Assembly: GCF_014207985.1 (NCBI RefSeq)
Contig: NZ_JACHMI010000001.1
Location: forward strand, 4,323,001 to 4,387,000
DNA from: Nonomuraea rubra
GTDB lineage: Bacteria > Actinomycetota > Actinomycetes > Streptosporangiales > Streptosporangiaceae
Direction: 5' to 3'
Length of the DNA: 64,000 bases
A program made the translations under genes and the position numbers. Position 1 is the first letter of the stretch. The number at the start of each line of letters is the position of its first letter. Below, in pieces: positions 42,464 to 52,693 of the stretch. The notes beneath the pieces were generated by a model, which ran no database searches, was not told the origin of the DNA, and saw only the letters and a program-made list of their open reading frames with translations.

Positions 42464-42962
42464 GCGAGCCAGTGCACGGAGCGCGAGGTGAGGCCGAACG
42501 ACGTCGCCATGGCCAAGAGCTACCTGACGAAGGTGTTCAACTGCCTCAACGCCTCCTGGGGTGCCTGCTTCAAGCGCGCCGGCCTGCCGTTCAGCAACGC
42601 CAGGATCGGCTTCATCACCAAGAAGAAGCGCTTCTGCGGGGAGTCGTGGGGCGAGGCCGCCGGGGCGTACTGCCCGGACGAGCGGCAACAAGAGCGAGCT
42701 GAACGAGCAGTCGCGCCGCATGGAGCTGCAGGCCGAGTGCCTGGCGGGCGTCTTCATCGGCAGCGTGTGGGACAGCCTGGACCGCACCGAGGACGACTGG
42801 GAGTACCTGCTCGACCTCCAGGTGGAGGGCGGCGACGAGCAGACCGGCGTGCGCGATCACGGCAAGGGGCGCAACATCGCCGCCTGGCTGGACAAGTGTT
42901 ACGAGGCCGTCTCGCCCGCGGCGTGCAACACCTGGACGGCCTCCGCCTCCAAGGTCGCCTGA
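42464..42962 (+). pseudogene. broken neutral zinc metallopeptidase gene
   Basis: Two pieces in different frames match the start and end of a Zn_peptidase (YpfJ/KPN_00944-like) family protein. Piece 1 (to about 42680) reads MAKSYLTKVFNCLNASWGACFKRAGLPFSNARI then FCGESWGEAAGAYCPDE. Piece 2 (from about 42680, another frame) reads SELNEQSRRMELQAECLAGVF, ending CYEAVSPAACNTWTAS. The section that should hold the HExxH zinc site is absent, and the signal peptide is missing at the front. A deletion with frameshift explains both. The product cannot be an active protease. Confidence 0.75.
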
Positions 42963-43084
42963 CGGCTGGAGGACAACCGCCGGTAAAACGGGGACAGATT
43001 CGGGCCGGGTGGTGAACCGGGTTTAATGCCGCCGCAACCCTGAGACTCATGATCAGGAAACACGGTCCGCGCAGACTGGGGGTC

Positions 43085-43978
43085 ATGAGCGATGCACCGA
43101 AGGTGATTGACGCACGTACCGGACCTGGCCGTTCCTGGGGGCGGGAGATCGGCGAGCTCGCCGCGCTGTTTCTCGCGGTCGGCCTGGCGCACCTGCTCGC
43201 GACCCTGCTCGGCCACGGGGAACCTGGGCCCTTCGTCCTGGTCGGGCTGGGGATGGCGCTGATCGCCGGCGCCGCGATCCACAAGCGGCTCGTCCACCGC
43301 CCCGCAGGCTCCGGCTACCGTTCTGGGGCTGGGGCCGGGCCGGCGGGGCGGTTCCGCCGTCGTTCGCGTGCCGGTCGTGAGAAGGCTCCGCTGCCTGTCG
43401 AGGGCGGGGCCGGCGGGCCCATGGCGTTGTGGCGGATCCGGATGCGGGTGGTGGAGCGGCCCGGGCGGCTCGCCACCGTGGCGGCGGCGTTCGGGCGGCT
43501 GGAGTGCAACATCCTGGCGCTGCACATCGCGCCGACCGGCGGCAGCGCCATCACCCCGGCCGGGTGCGACGCGCTCGACGAGTTCGTCATCGAGGCGCCG
43601 CGCGGGCTGGCGCTGGACGCGATGGCCGGGGCGCTGACGGAGGCCGGCGGGCAGGACGTGGTGATCGTGCCCGCGCGGGTGAAGGACCTCACCGACCCCG
43701 GCGTCCAGGCGCTGGTGCTGGCGCAGCGCGTCAGCGACGACCCGGACCGGCTGCCCGAGGCGCTGGCCGAACTGCTGCGCGTCTCGCACGTCGAGTGGCG
43801 GCGGCCCGGCGACACCGTGGACGAGGGCGCCGAGCTGAACACCACCATGGTCATCTCGGTCAACCCCGACCGGGCGCTGCTCGTCCGGCGGCCCGAGCTG
43901 CCGTTCACCCCTACGGAGGCGGCCCGGGCGGCGGCCCTGACAGCCGCCGCCACCCACGCCCGCTACACCGCCCGGTAG
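43085..43978 (+). CDS. membrane protein with C-terminal ACT domain
   Basis: This 297-residue product has two predicted membrane helices near the start (ELAALFLAVGLAHLLATLLG, FVLVGLGMALIAGAAI), a basic linker, then an ACT-type domain (about 113-190: WRIRMRVVERPGRLATVAAAFGRLECNILALHI). A further 100 residues are not recognised. ACT domains bind amino acids, so membrane-linked amino-acid sensing is possible. ATG 43085 is chosen (GGGGGT upstream); ATG 43049 would add 12 residues. It is convergent with the peptidase operon, seven bases apart. Confidence 0.75.
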   Translation: MSDAPKVIDARTGPGRSWGREIGELAALFLAVGLAHLLATLLGHGEPGPFVLVGLGMALIAGAAIHKRLVHRPAGSGYRSGAGAGPAGRFRRRSRAGREKAPLPVEGGAGGPMALWRIRMRVVERPGRLATVAAAFGRLECNILALHIAPTGGSAITPAGCDALDEFVIEAPRGLALDAMAGALTEAGGQDVVIVPARVKDLTDPGVQALVLAQRVSDDPDRLPEALAELLRVSHVEWRRPGDTVDEGAELNTTMVISVNPDRALLVRRPELPFTPTEAARAAALTAAATHARYTAR

Positions 43979-43985
43979 CCGGCGG

Positions 43986-44876
43986 TCAGCGGTAGCCCTT
44001 GGCGAGCACCGCCTCCGTGTCGCGGGTGATCCGGGCCGCGACCTCGGGCGCGAGGGCCAGGCGCGGCGGCCGGCAGGGGCCGCCCCTGCGCCCGGCCAGG
44101 TCCATCGACAGCTTGATCGACTGCACGAACTCGGTCTTGGAGTCCCACCGCAGCAGCGGGTGCAGGTCCCGGTAGATGGGCAGGGCCTTGGCCACGTCGC
44201 CCGCCACCGCCAGGTGGTAGAGCTCCACGGTGGCGCGGGGAATCATGTTCGGGTAGCCGGCGATCCAGCCGACCGCGCCGGCGATGCCCAGCTCCAGCAG
44301 CACGTCGTCCGACCCGACCAGCACGTCCAGCCCGGGCGCCAGCTCGGCGATCTCGTACGCCCTGCGCACGTCCCCGGTGAACTCCTTCACCCCGACGATC
44401 AGCCCCTCCTGGTGCAGCTCCGCCAGCAGCGGGGGCGTCAGGTCCACCTTGGTGTCGATCGGGTTGTTGTAGGCCACCACCGGCAGCCCCGCCCTGGCCA
44501 CCTCGCGGTAGTGGGCGACGACGGCGCGGCGGTCGGCGCGGTAGGCGTTCGGCGGGAGCAGCAGCACCGACGAGGCCCCCGCCTCGGCCGCCTGCTCGGC
44601 CCAGCGCCGCGACTCGGCGGACCCGTACGCGGCCACGCCCGGCATGACGTGGAAGCCGTCGGGCGCGGCCTCGACGGCGGTGCGCACCACGCGGGCGCGT
44701 TCCTCGTCGGTCAGCGTCTGGTACTCGCCGAGCGAGCCGTTGGGGCACACGCCGTGGCAGCCGCCCTCGGCCAGGAAACGCACGTGCTCGGCGTAGGCGT
44801 CGTAGTCGACGGACAGGTCGTCGCCGAAGGGGAGGGCGGTCGCGACGTGCACGCCGTGCCACACAGGGGCGGTCAT
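43986..44876 (-). CDS. DapA-family lyase/deaminase, probable pyrroline-4-hydroxy-2-carboxylate deaminase
   Basis: This 296-residue (beta/alpha)8 class I aldolase-type enzyme has Schiff-base Lys164 in VGVKEFTGD and the partner Tyr136 in AYNNP. It lacks the usual DapA pattern. It resembles the hydroxyproline-pathway branch as I remember it: YNNPIDTKVDLTP, GSDDVLLELGIAGAVGWIAGYPNMIPR, ALPIYRDLHPLLRWDSKTEFVQSIKL, RPPRLAL. That branch converts pyrroline-4-hydroxy-2-carboxylate to 2-oxoglutarate semialdehyde. The start overlaps the aminopeptidase stop (ATGA). It is the last gene of the nine-gene operon. Other DapA-family functions (sialate or keto-acid aldolases) remain possible. Confidence 0.8.
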   Translation of the reverse strand: MTAPVWHGVHVATALPFGDDLSVDYDAYAEHVRFLAEGGCHGVCPNGSLGEYQTLTDEERARVVRTAVEAAPDGFHVMPGVAAYGSAESRRWAEQAAEAGASSVLLLPPNAYRADRRAVVAHYREVARAGLPVVAYNNPIDTKVDLTPPLLAELHQEGLIVGVKEFTGDVRRAYEIAELAPGLDVLVGSDDVLLELGIAGAVGWIAGYPNMIPRATVELYHLAVAGDVAKALPIYRDLHPLLRWDSKTEFVQSIKLSMDLAGRRGGPCRPPRLALAPEVAARITRDTEAVLAKGYR

Positions 44877-46198
44877 ACGTTCTTCTCCTTGGTCCAGTTC
44901 TCCAGCCCGCTCGCGTCGATGGGCAGCGCGGCGGACAGGTTCTCCGCGCCGTCCGCCGTCACGAGCAGGTCGTCCTCGATGCGCACGCCGATGCCGCGCA
45001 GCTCCGGCGGCACCGTGCGGTCGTGCGCGTGGAAGTACAGCCCGGGCTCGACGGTCAGCACCATGCCCGGCGCCATGGCCGCCCCGTGGTACGCCTCGGG
45101 ACGCGAGCGCGCGCAGTCGTGCACGTCCAGGCCCAGATGGTGGCCGATGCCGCAGATCAGGTAGCGGCGGTGGTGCTGGCCGGTGTCCGACAGGGCCTCG
45201 TCCACCGACACCGGCAGCAGCCCCCAGTCATGCAGGCCACGCGCGATGACCTCCATGGCCGCGTGGTGGAAGGCGGTGAACGGGCGGCCGGGCGCCACCT
45301 GCGCGAGCCCGGCCCGGTGCGCCCGTTCCACCAGGTCGTGCACCTGCCGCTGGGCCGGGCTGAACGCGCCGCCGACGGGGAAGGTGCGGGTGACGTCGGC
45401 GGTGTAGTGGGAGCGCGTCTCCACGCCCAGGTCGAGCAGCAGCGCCTCGCCCTCCAGGACGGGGCCGTCGCAGCGCACCCAGTGCAGGGTGGGGGCGTGC
45501 GGGCCGCTGCCGACGATGGAGGCGTAGCCGGGGCCGTTGCCGTACGTCCTGGCGTACCGGTCGAACGTGCCCTGCAGCCACCGCTCGCCCCCGCCGGCCA
45601 CCGCGGCGGGCACCTCGGCGAGCACGGCGGCGAAGCCCTCGACCGTGCGGTCCACGGCCTCGCGCAGCTGCCCGGCCTCCCACTCGTCCTTGATCATGCG
45701 CAGCTCGGCGAGCACCCGGCCGACGTCGTCGGCGGGCACGCCGGGATCGGTGAAGTCGGCCAGCGGCAGCACCTCGACGCCGAGCGCGGCCGACCACTCG
45801 GCGAGCGACGGGGACGGGCCGACCCACAGCTCGCCGTAGGCGGCGTCGGCGAAGAAGCCGGTCTCGCCGGGGCGGGCGGGCGGCGGCAGGTACAGGGTGG
45901 CCGCGCCGTCACGGACGATGGCCACCGCGTGCTCCACCGCGCAGCCGGTCAGCCAGTAGAAGTCGCTGTCCACGCGGAAGTCGTAGGCGGTGTCGTTGCT
46001 GCGGACCGGCGCGTGGCCGGCCTTCACCACGACGGTCCGGCCGGGCAGCGCCGCGGCGAGCCTGGCCCGGTGGGCGGCGGCGGCCTCGGCCGCGCCGGGG
46101 ACCACGTCCGGCGTGCGGGCGGGGGAGTCCCAGCCCTGGGCGATGTACTGGGTGAACGCGGGGATGTCGACCAGTTTGGGCAGCTTGCCGTCACCCAT
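44873..46198 (-). CDS. pepP: Xaa-Pro aminopeptidase (M24B)
   Basis: This cytoplasmic metallopeptidase should remove the N-terminal residue before Pro, and perhaps before Hyp. The 441-residue product has an AMP_N domain (about 35-175, DFYWLTG) and a pita-bread domain. All five metal ligands are visible: Asp in LLLDLGVE, Asp in YTADVTRTF, His in GIGHHLGLDVHD, Glu in LTVEPGLYF, Glu in GVRIEDDLLV. Its start overlaps the upstream hydrolase stop by eight bases. With the iminopeptidase-like gene and an oligopeptide importer it fits breakdown of proline-rich peptides. Confidence 0.93.
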   Translation of the reverse strand: MGDGKLPKLVDIPAFTQYIAQGWDSPARTPDVVPGAAEAAAAHRARLAAALPGRTVVVKAGHAPVRSNDTAYDFRVDSDFYWLTGCAVEHAVAIVRDGAATLYLPPPARPGETGFFADAAYGELWVGPSPSLAEWSAALGVEVLPLADFTDPGVPADDVGRVLAELRMIKDEWEAGQLREAVDRTVEGFAAVLAEVPAAVAGGGERWLQGTFDRYARTYGNGPGYASIVGSGPHAPTLHWVRCDGPVLEGEALLLDLGVETRSHYTADVTRTFPVGGAFSPAQRQVHDLVERAHRAGLAQVAPGRPFTAFHHAAMEVIARGLHDWGLLPVSVDEALSDTGQHHRRYLICGIGHHLGLDVHDCARSRPEAYHGAAMAPGMVLTVEPGLYFHAHDRTVPPELRGIGVRIEDDLLVTADGAENLSAALPIDASGLENWTKEKNV

Positions 46199-47465
46199 CG
46201 GTGAGTCCTCCTCCTAGCTCGCGGACGAGCTGCGTCAGGCGGGCGAAGACGCGTTCCTCGCCGATGCCGTCGTGCTCGTACTCGTTGGTGACCCAGGCCT
46301 GCGTGTTGCCCACCCGGGAGGCGGTGTCCAGTTGCAGGCCCGAGTCGACGTACATGTCGTCGAAGTAGACGGCGGCGGCCACCGGCACGTCGTTGGCGGC
46401 CAGCCGGTCCACGTCGTACAGCGGCGGCCAGTCGTCCCGCTCGGCGAGCAGCTCGACGGCGCCGCGGAAGGGGCGCAGCGCGCGGATCTCCTGGAACATC
46501 CAGGGATAGATCATCTCCCCGGTGAACAGCAGCGGCCTGGCGTCCTCGGCGAAGGCGGGGTGGCAGGCGCGCTCGCGCTGGGCCGCCCACGCGGTCGCGC
46601 CGGCCCCGTGCCCGTAGATGCTCTCCTGCAGCGCGGCGAACAGCGGGTTGTCGGCGTAGGAGGAGCGGGCCAGCACCTGGTGCAGGAACGTCTCCGGCAG
46701 CCCGTCCGATTCGTCCAGCAGCCAGTGCATGCGCTCGTAGCCGGGCTTCATGCCGAAGTCGATGCCCAGCGACTGCAGCCGCCGAACGGTCAGCGTGTCA
46801 CCGTCGGGCAGCAGCACGCCGCCCTCGGCCAGCCGGTCGGCCAGCCGCGCCGTCGTCTCGGCGTGGTGCGGGTAGCGGCGGTAGAACTCGGCGTTCTTGG
46901 CCGCCACCCGCGGGTACGTGCGCCGGTAGACCTCGGCGGCGTCCGGGTCGAGCGACGGCAGGCCGCCCGCCACGTAGCAGGCGCTGAGCCCCTCGGGCGC
47001 GTTCGACAGGTACGTGAGCGTCAGGAAACCCCCGTAGCTCTGCCCCAGCGTCGACCAGCGCCGCCCGCCGAACACCGTCCTGCGCAGGTGCTCCGCGTCG
47101 GCGACGATCGAGTCGGCGCGGAAGCGCGCCAGGTAGTCGGCGCCCTCCCGCGCGCCGAGCGCGCTCATCACCCGGCCGTCGATGCGCGAGCTGCGGCCCG
47201 TGCCCCGCTGGTCGAGCAGGATCACCCGGTACGACTCCAGCGCCCGCCCCAGCCAGCCCGAGGTGCCGACCGGGCGGGGCCCCTTGCCGCCGGGCCCGCC
47301 CTGAAGGTAGAGCAGGCAGGGCAGGTCCTCGCCGTCGCGGGCCGGGTCCACCAGCTCGCGGGCGAACACCGTGATGGTCGCCTCCGGGTCGGCCCAGTCC
47401 AGGGGCACCCGTTCGACGTGGTCGCGCACCCGCATCCCGGGGATGGTGTACGTCGCGGTGATCAA
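46191..47465 (-). CDS. alpha/beta hydrolase, proline iminopeptidase-like (S33)
   Basis: This 424-residue enzyme should remove N-terminal Pro or Hyp from peptides. Family marks are YLQGGPGG (oxyanion region), DQRGTGRS, and the nucleophile Ser143 in GQSYGGF. There is no signal peptide, so it acts on imported peptides. A TTG start at 47465 is chosen because GGAGGGAGAG precedes it and it overlaps the upstream ATPase stop (TTGA). The long open frame further upstream belongs to the ATPase region in another frame. Confidence 0.87.
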   Translation of the reverse strand: MITATYTIPGMRVRDHVERVPLDWADPEATITVFARELVDPARDGEDLPCLLYLQGGPGGKGPRPVGTSGWLGRALESYRVILLDQRGTGRSSRIDGRVMSALGAREGADYLARFRADSIVADAEHLRRTVFGGRRWSTLGQSYGGFLTLTYLSNAPEGLSACYVAGGLPSLDPDAAEVYRRTYPRVAAKNAEFYRRYPHHAETTARLADRLAEGGVLLPDGDTLTVRRLQSLGIDFGMKPGYERMHWLLDESDGLPETFLHQVLARSSYADNPLFAALQESIYGHGAGATAWAAQRERACHPAFAEDARPLLFTGEMIYPWMFQEIRALRPFRGAVELLAERDDWPPLYDVDRLAANDVPVAAAVYFDDMYVDSGLQLDTASRVGNTQAWVTNEYEHDGIGEERVFARLTQLVRELGGGLTDG

Positions 47466-48270
47466 GACCTCTCCCTCCTGCGGCGGTCCCACTCCGGGTC
47501 GATCCGGGGGACGGCCGCCAGCAGCGTGCGCGTGTACTCGTCCTGCGGATCGCGGAAGACCTGCTCGGCGGGCCCGAGCTCGACGATCCGGCCCTTGCTC
47601 ATGACCGCCACCCGGTGCGCGATCTGCCGCACCACGGCCAGGTCGTGGGCGATGAACACGTAGCTGAAGCCGCTCTCGCGCTGCAGCCGCCGCAGCAGCT
47701 CGATCACCTGCGCCTGCACCGACACGTCCAGCGCCGACACGGCCTCGTCGCAGATCACCAGCTTGGGGTTGACGGCCAGCGCGCGGGCGATGCCGATGCG
47801 CTGCGCCTGCCCGCCGGAGAACTGCGCGGGGTAGCGCAGCGAGTGGTCCGGGTTGAGCCCGACCCGCTCCATCAGCTCCTTGGCGTGCTCGCGGCGGCTG
47901 CCCTTGGGGGCGAGGCCCTGGTAGACCAGCGGCGCCATGAGGATGCGCTCCACCGTGTGGCGGGGGTTCAGCGAGGAGAACGGGTCCTGGAAGACGACCT
48001 GCACGTTCGCGCGGAAGCGGGCCAGTGCCGCGCCTCTGGCGTGCGTGACGTCCTCGCCCTCGAACTCCAGCGTGCCCCCGCTCGGGTCCATCAGCTTGGC
48101 GATCATACGGGCGGTGGTGGACTTGCCGCTGCCCGACTCGCCGACGACGGCCAGCGTCTCGCCCAGCCGTACCTCGAAGCCGACCTGGTCCACCGCGGTG
48201 AACTCGGCCCTGGCGCCCAGCGGGCCGCGCGAGACGAACCGCTTGGTCAGGCCCTCGGCACGCAGCAACG

Positions 48271-48274
<4 letters not shown>
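47462..48274 (-). CDS. oligopeptide ABC importer ATPase, DppF/OppF class
   Basis: This 270-residue ATPase of the peptide importer has Walker A GESGSGKST, signature FSGGQAQR, Walker B LVICDEAVSALD, the switch His in FIAHDL, and the C-terminal oligopeptide-type extension PQDEYTRTLLAAVPRIDPEW. It overlaps the DppD-class gene by four bases. It forms a heterodimer with that product. Confidence 0.93.
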
Positions 48275-49067
<793 letters not shown>

Positions 49068-49071
<4 letters not shown>

Positions 49072-50066
49072 GGGGTCGTGATCCTCACTCTCGGGTCCAG
49101 CCTCGTGTAGACGAGGTCCACCAGCACGTTGCCGATCACCACGAAGAACGCCGCCAGCAGCGTGACCGCCATGATGACCGGCTGGTCGTTCTTGGCGATC
49201 GAGTCGGCGGCCATCTTGCCGACGCCGTTCAGCCCGAACACGGTCTCGGTGATCAGCGCGCCGCCGAGCAGCGCGGCGAAGTCCATGCCGAAGATCGTCG
49301 CGATCGGCGTCAGCGCCGGGCGCAGCGCGTGCCTGCGCATGGTCAGCGCCGGGCTGAGGCCCTTCGACCTGGCGGTGCGCATGAAGTTCTCCGCCAGGGT
49401 GTCGATCACGTTGGCGCGGGTGAGCCGGGCGTACAGGCAGGCGTAGCCGGTGGCGAGCACGATCCACGGCATCAGGTACGACTGGAACCACACCACCGGG
49501 TCGTCGGAGAACGCCACGGCCTGCGGGAACGGCAGCACCTGGAGCTGCACGACGAGCACGTACTGCAGGGCCAGCGCCAGCACGTAGTTGGGGATGCTGG
49601 AGCCGCCGAGCGCCAGCCCCATCGCGGTGCGGTCCCACCAGGTGCCCTCCTTGACCGCGCTGAGCAGCCCCGCGGCGATCCCGACGAGCAGCCACAGCAC
49701 GGCCGCGCCGATCGCGACCGTGGCGCTGACCGGCAGCCGCTCCACCACCATGTCCATCACGGACTGGTTGGTCTGGAAGCTGTAGCCCAGGCACGGCGCG
49801 GCGCAGTGCACGAGGTTCGCGCCCTCGCCGTAGTCGCGGCCGGCGAAGATGCCGCCGAGGAAGCCGAGGAACTGCGTCAGGAACGGCTGGTTGAGCCCCA
49901 GCACGTCGCGGATCTGGTCGATGCGCTCCGGCGTGCACGTCTTCCCGCAGATCATCACCGCCGGGTCCGGCTGCAGGGTGAAGAACAGCACGAACGTGAA
50001 CAGGCACACCAGGAAGAGGATCACCACGACGCCGGCCAGGCGTCCGATCACGTAGCGCGCCATCAT
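49068..50066 (-). CDS. oligopeptide ABC importer permease, DppB class
   Basis: This 332-residue membrane subunit starts MMARYVIGRLAGVVVILFLVCLFTF, a typical DppB opening, with about six helices. A periplasmic loop has three Cys (MICGKTCTPERID and CAAPC), and the coupling loop is NFMRTARSKGLSPALTMRRHALRPAL. ATG 50066 overlaps the DppC stop (ATGA). It pairs with the DppC product to form the channel. Confidence 0.92.
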
Positions 50067-50998
50067 GAGGCGTCCCCCGCGTCGAAGGCGGCCCGGATCC
50101 TGTCGCCCAGCACCGTCAGCGACAGCACCGTGAGGAACAGGAACGCGCCGGGAATGACGAAGTACATCGGGTCGACGACGTACCAGCCGACCGAACTGGA
50201 GATCATCTGACCCCACGACGGGGTGGGCGGCGTGACGCCGACCCCCAGGAACGACAGCCCCGCCTCCGTGCCGACGTAGCCGGGCACGGCCAGGGTGGTC
50301 ATCACGATCAGGGAGCTGCGCAGGTTCGGCAGGATCTCCTTGAACACGAGCTGCCCCGTCGAGGCGCCCGAGGCCCGCGCGGCCTCCACGAACTCCCGGT
50401 TCACCAGCGTGAGCGTCTGCCCGCGCACCACCCGGGCCAGGTACGGCCAGCCGAACACGCTGATCACCACGACCAGCAGCACCGGCCGGTTGCCCTGCGG
50501 CAGCGCGGACAGGATCGCGATCATGAAGATGAGCGCGGGGAACGCCATCAGGAAGTCCATGACCCGGCAGATCACCTGGTCCACCCAGCCCTGGTAGAAC
50601 CCGGCCAGCATGCCCAGCACCACGCCGAGCAGCGTGGTGAGCGCCGTGGCGGAGACCGCGATGATCAGGGAGACCCGGGCCCCGTACGCGATGCGGGCCA
50701 GGATGTCGCGGCCGTTCTGCGGCTCGACGCCCAGCAGGTGCTCGGCGCTGATGCCGCCGAGCGAACCGTAGGGCACCCCGCCCAGGTCGGTGTTGACCGC
50801 GGCCGTGTCGAAGTCGTTGGGGCCGTGCCCGGTGATCGCGCTGATCAGCGGCGCGCCGATCGCCATCAGCACGATCAGCGCGAGGTAGGCGCCGCTGACC
50901 ACGGCGCCCCGATCACGCAGCAGCACGCGGAGAACGCGCCGGCCCGAGGTGGCGGGCGCGCCGCCCGCCACCTGCTCTGGATGCGCTGCGACCGTCAT
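50063..50998 (-). CDS. oligopeptide ABC importer permease, DppC class
   Basis: This 311-residue permease has a cytoplasmic N terminus, a first helix near residues 35-55, the DppC-type loop HLLGVEPQNGRDILARIAYGARVSL, and the coupling loop REFVEAARASGASTGQLVFKEILPN. Its ATG follows directly on the binding-protein stop (TAG then ATG). Together with the other three transport genes it completes an ATP-driven peptide importer. Confidence 0.92.
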   Translation of the reverse strand: MTVAAHPEQVAGGAPATSGRRVLRVLLRDRGAVVSGAYLALIVLMAIGAPLISAITGHGPNDFDTAAVNTDLGGVPYGSLGGISAEHLLGVEPQNGRDILARIAYGARVSLIIAVSATALTTLLGVVLGMLAGFYQGWVDQVICRVMDFLMAFPALIFMIAILSALPQGNRPVLLVVVISVFGWPYLARVVRGQTLTLVNREFVEAARASGASTGQLVFKEILPNLRSSLIVMTTLAVPGYVGTEAGLSFLGVGVTPPTPSWGQMISSSVGWYVVDPMYFVIPGAFLFLTVLSLTVLGDRIRAAFDAGDAS

Positions 50999-52693
50999 CT
51001 ACTTCGTCGGCTTCGCCAGCCCGACGGTGACCAGGTCGACGCCGCCGGAGTAGGAGTTGGACTGGTAGGCGCCCGCGATGTTCGCGCCGTTGACCAGGAT
51101 CAGCTTCTCGTAGGCCAGCGGCACGACCGGCGCCAGCTCCATGATCTGCTTGTCCAGCTCGCCGTAGGCCGCGTTGGCCTGCTCGACGTCGGTCATCGCG
51201 GCGATCTCGTCGATCTTGGCGTTGATCGCCTTGTCGTTGAGCTGGGCGAGGTTGGAGTTGCCCTTGGCGGTGATGTTGCGGCCGTCGAACAGCGGCGGCA
51301 GGAACGTCGCGCCGGACGCCCAGTCGGGGCACCAGCCGGTCACGGCCATGTCGCTCTGCTTGGCCGGGGTGCCGATGACCTCGTAGTACGTCGAGGCGTC
51401 GATGTTGTTGATCTTGACGTCGATGCCCACCTGCTTCAGCGCCTCCTGGACGGCGACCGAGACCGCCGCCATCTTCGGCTGCGCCCTGCCGTCCAGGGTC
51501 AGCGAGAACCCGCCCGACAGGCCCGCCTCGGCCAGCAGCTTCTTGGCCTGCTCGACGTTGTGCGGGTACGGGTCGTAGTCCACCCGGCCGGCGACCGTGG
51601 GCGGCTGGATCGAGGTGCCCTTCTGCGCCAGCAGCGACCCGCCCATCGCCGCCACGATGGTGTCCTTGTCGATCGCGTAGTTGATCGCCTGGCGCACGCG
51701 CACGTCGTTCAGGGGCTTCTTGGTGGTGTTCAGGCCCATGTAGGTCGTGCAGCCGTTGAGCCCGGACAGCGTGCGCGCCTTGATCTGCGGCGTCTGCACC
51801 CGCGCCACGGTCGCCGCCTGGATGCTCGGGCCGAGCGCGTCGGCGTCGGTGCCTTGCCCGGCCAGCAGGCGCTCGTCGATCGTGGCCGCGTCCAGGCCGA
51901 ACGTCCACTCGAACGCGTCCGGCTTGGCCGTGCGCACCTGGTCGGTCTCCTGCTTCCACTGCGGGTTGCGCACCAGCTTCAGCGACGCGTTGCGCTGGTA
52001 GCTCGCGACCTTGTACGGCCCGCTCGCGATCGGCTTGGTGTCGAACGCCGCGCCCGCCCCGGTGCCCTTGGGGAACGGGGTGAAGTTCGCCAGCGCCAGC
52101 GCGCTCGGGAAGTCGGCGTACGGCTTCTTGAGGTGGATGACGACCGTCTTGTCGTCCGGCGTCTCGATCGTGTCCAGGTCGCCCGACAGGTACGGCCCCT
52201 TGTAGTCCTTCGGCGCGTCGAGCAGCAGCTTGCCGTACGGCGAGCCGATGCCCGCCTCCGGGTCGAAGGCCCGCGAGAAGCCGAACTTGACCGCCTCGCT
52301 GGTGATCGGCGTGCCGTCCTCGAAGAAGAGGTTGTCCTTCAGCGTGAACGTCCACGTCTTGGCGTCGCTGGACGGCGTGCCCGTGTCGGTCGCGAGGTCC
52401 GGCACGATCTTCGTGCCCTCGGCCCCCGGGCCGGCGCCGAACGTCGTCAGCCCCCGGTAGATGAGCCGGTAGAAGTTGTTCACGCCGCCGTCGAAGCCGC
52501 GTACCGGGTCCAGGTGGGAGAAGTCCGAGATGGCCAGGACGCGTACCGTGCCGCCCGTCGCGGGGGCCGCCGATGAGCCGGCCGCGCCGGTGCCGGTGCC
52601 CGGGCCTGGGGCCGTGCCGCCGCCACCGCCGCACGCCGACAGTGCCAGCACGGCGGTCATCGTGACGCTCGTGAGCGCCGCCGATCTCCTCAT
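50999..52693 (-). CDS. peptide-binding lipoprotein of ABC importer (SBP family 5)
   Basis: This 564-residue extracellular binding protein has signal peptide with lipobox ALSAC, then a Gly/Ala/Ser linker. The family-5 fold includes PDLATDTGTPSSDAKTWTFTLKDNLFFEDGTPITSEAVKFGFSRAFDP and NDVRVRQAINYAIDKDTI. It should select the peptide or glycopeptide to import. Its ATG overlaps the GH127 stop (ATGA), which ties uptake to the arabinosidase. Ligand specificity cannot be read from sequence; family-5 proteins also bind nickel, opines or oligosaccharides. Confidence 0.92.
   Translation of the reverse strand: MRRSAALTSVTMTAVLALSACGGGGGTAPGPGTGTGAAGSSAAPATGGTVRVLAISDFSHLDPVRGFDGGVNNFYRLIYRGLTTFGAGPGAEGTKIVPDLATDTGTPSSDAKTWTFTLKDNLFFEDGTPITSEAVKFGFSRAFDPEAGIGSPYGKLLLDAPKDYKGPYLSGDLDTIETPDDKTVVIHLKKPYADFPSALALANFTPFPKGTGAGAAFDTKPIASGPYKVASYQRNASLKLVRNPQWKQETDQVRTAKPDAFEWTFGLDAATIDERLLAGQGTDADALGPSIQAATVARVQTPQIKARTLSGLNGCTTYMGLNTTKKPLNDVRVRQAINYAIDKDTIVAAMGGSLLAQKGTSIQPPTVAGRVDYDPYPHNVEQAKKLLAEAGLSGGFSLTLDGRAQPKMAAVSVAVQEALKQVGIDVKINNIDASTYYEVIGTPAKQSDMAVTGWCPDWASGATFLPPLFDGRNITAKGNSNLAQLNDKAINAKIDEIAAMTDVEQANAAYGELDKQIMELAPVVPLAYEKLILVNGANIAGAYQSNSYSGGVDLVTVGLAKPTK

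Noticed and set aside
42454..42702. Short ATG-initiated frame at the front of the broken peptidase
   Set aside because: It is out of frame with the peptidase-like sequence and encodes Arg/Gln-rich nonsense.
50738..52576. 612-codon plus-strand open frame over the binding protein gene
   Set aside because: Low-complexity Arg/Gly/Val/Leu composition; the minus strand encodes a complete family-5 binding protein.
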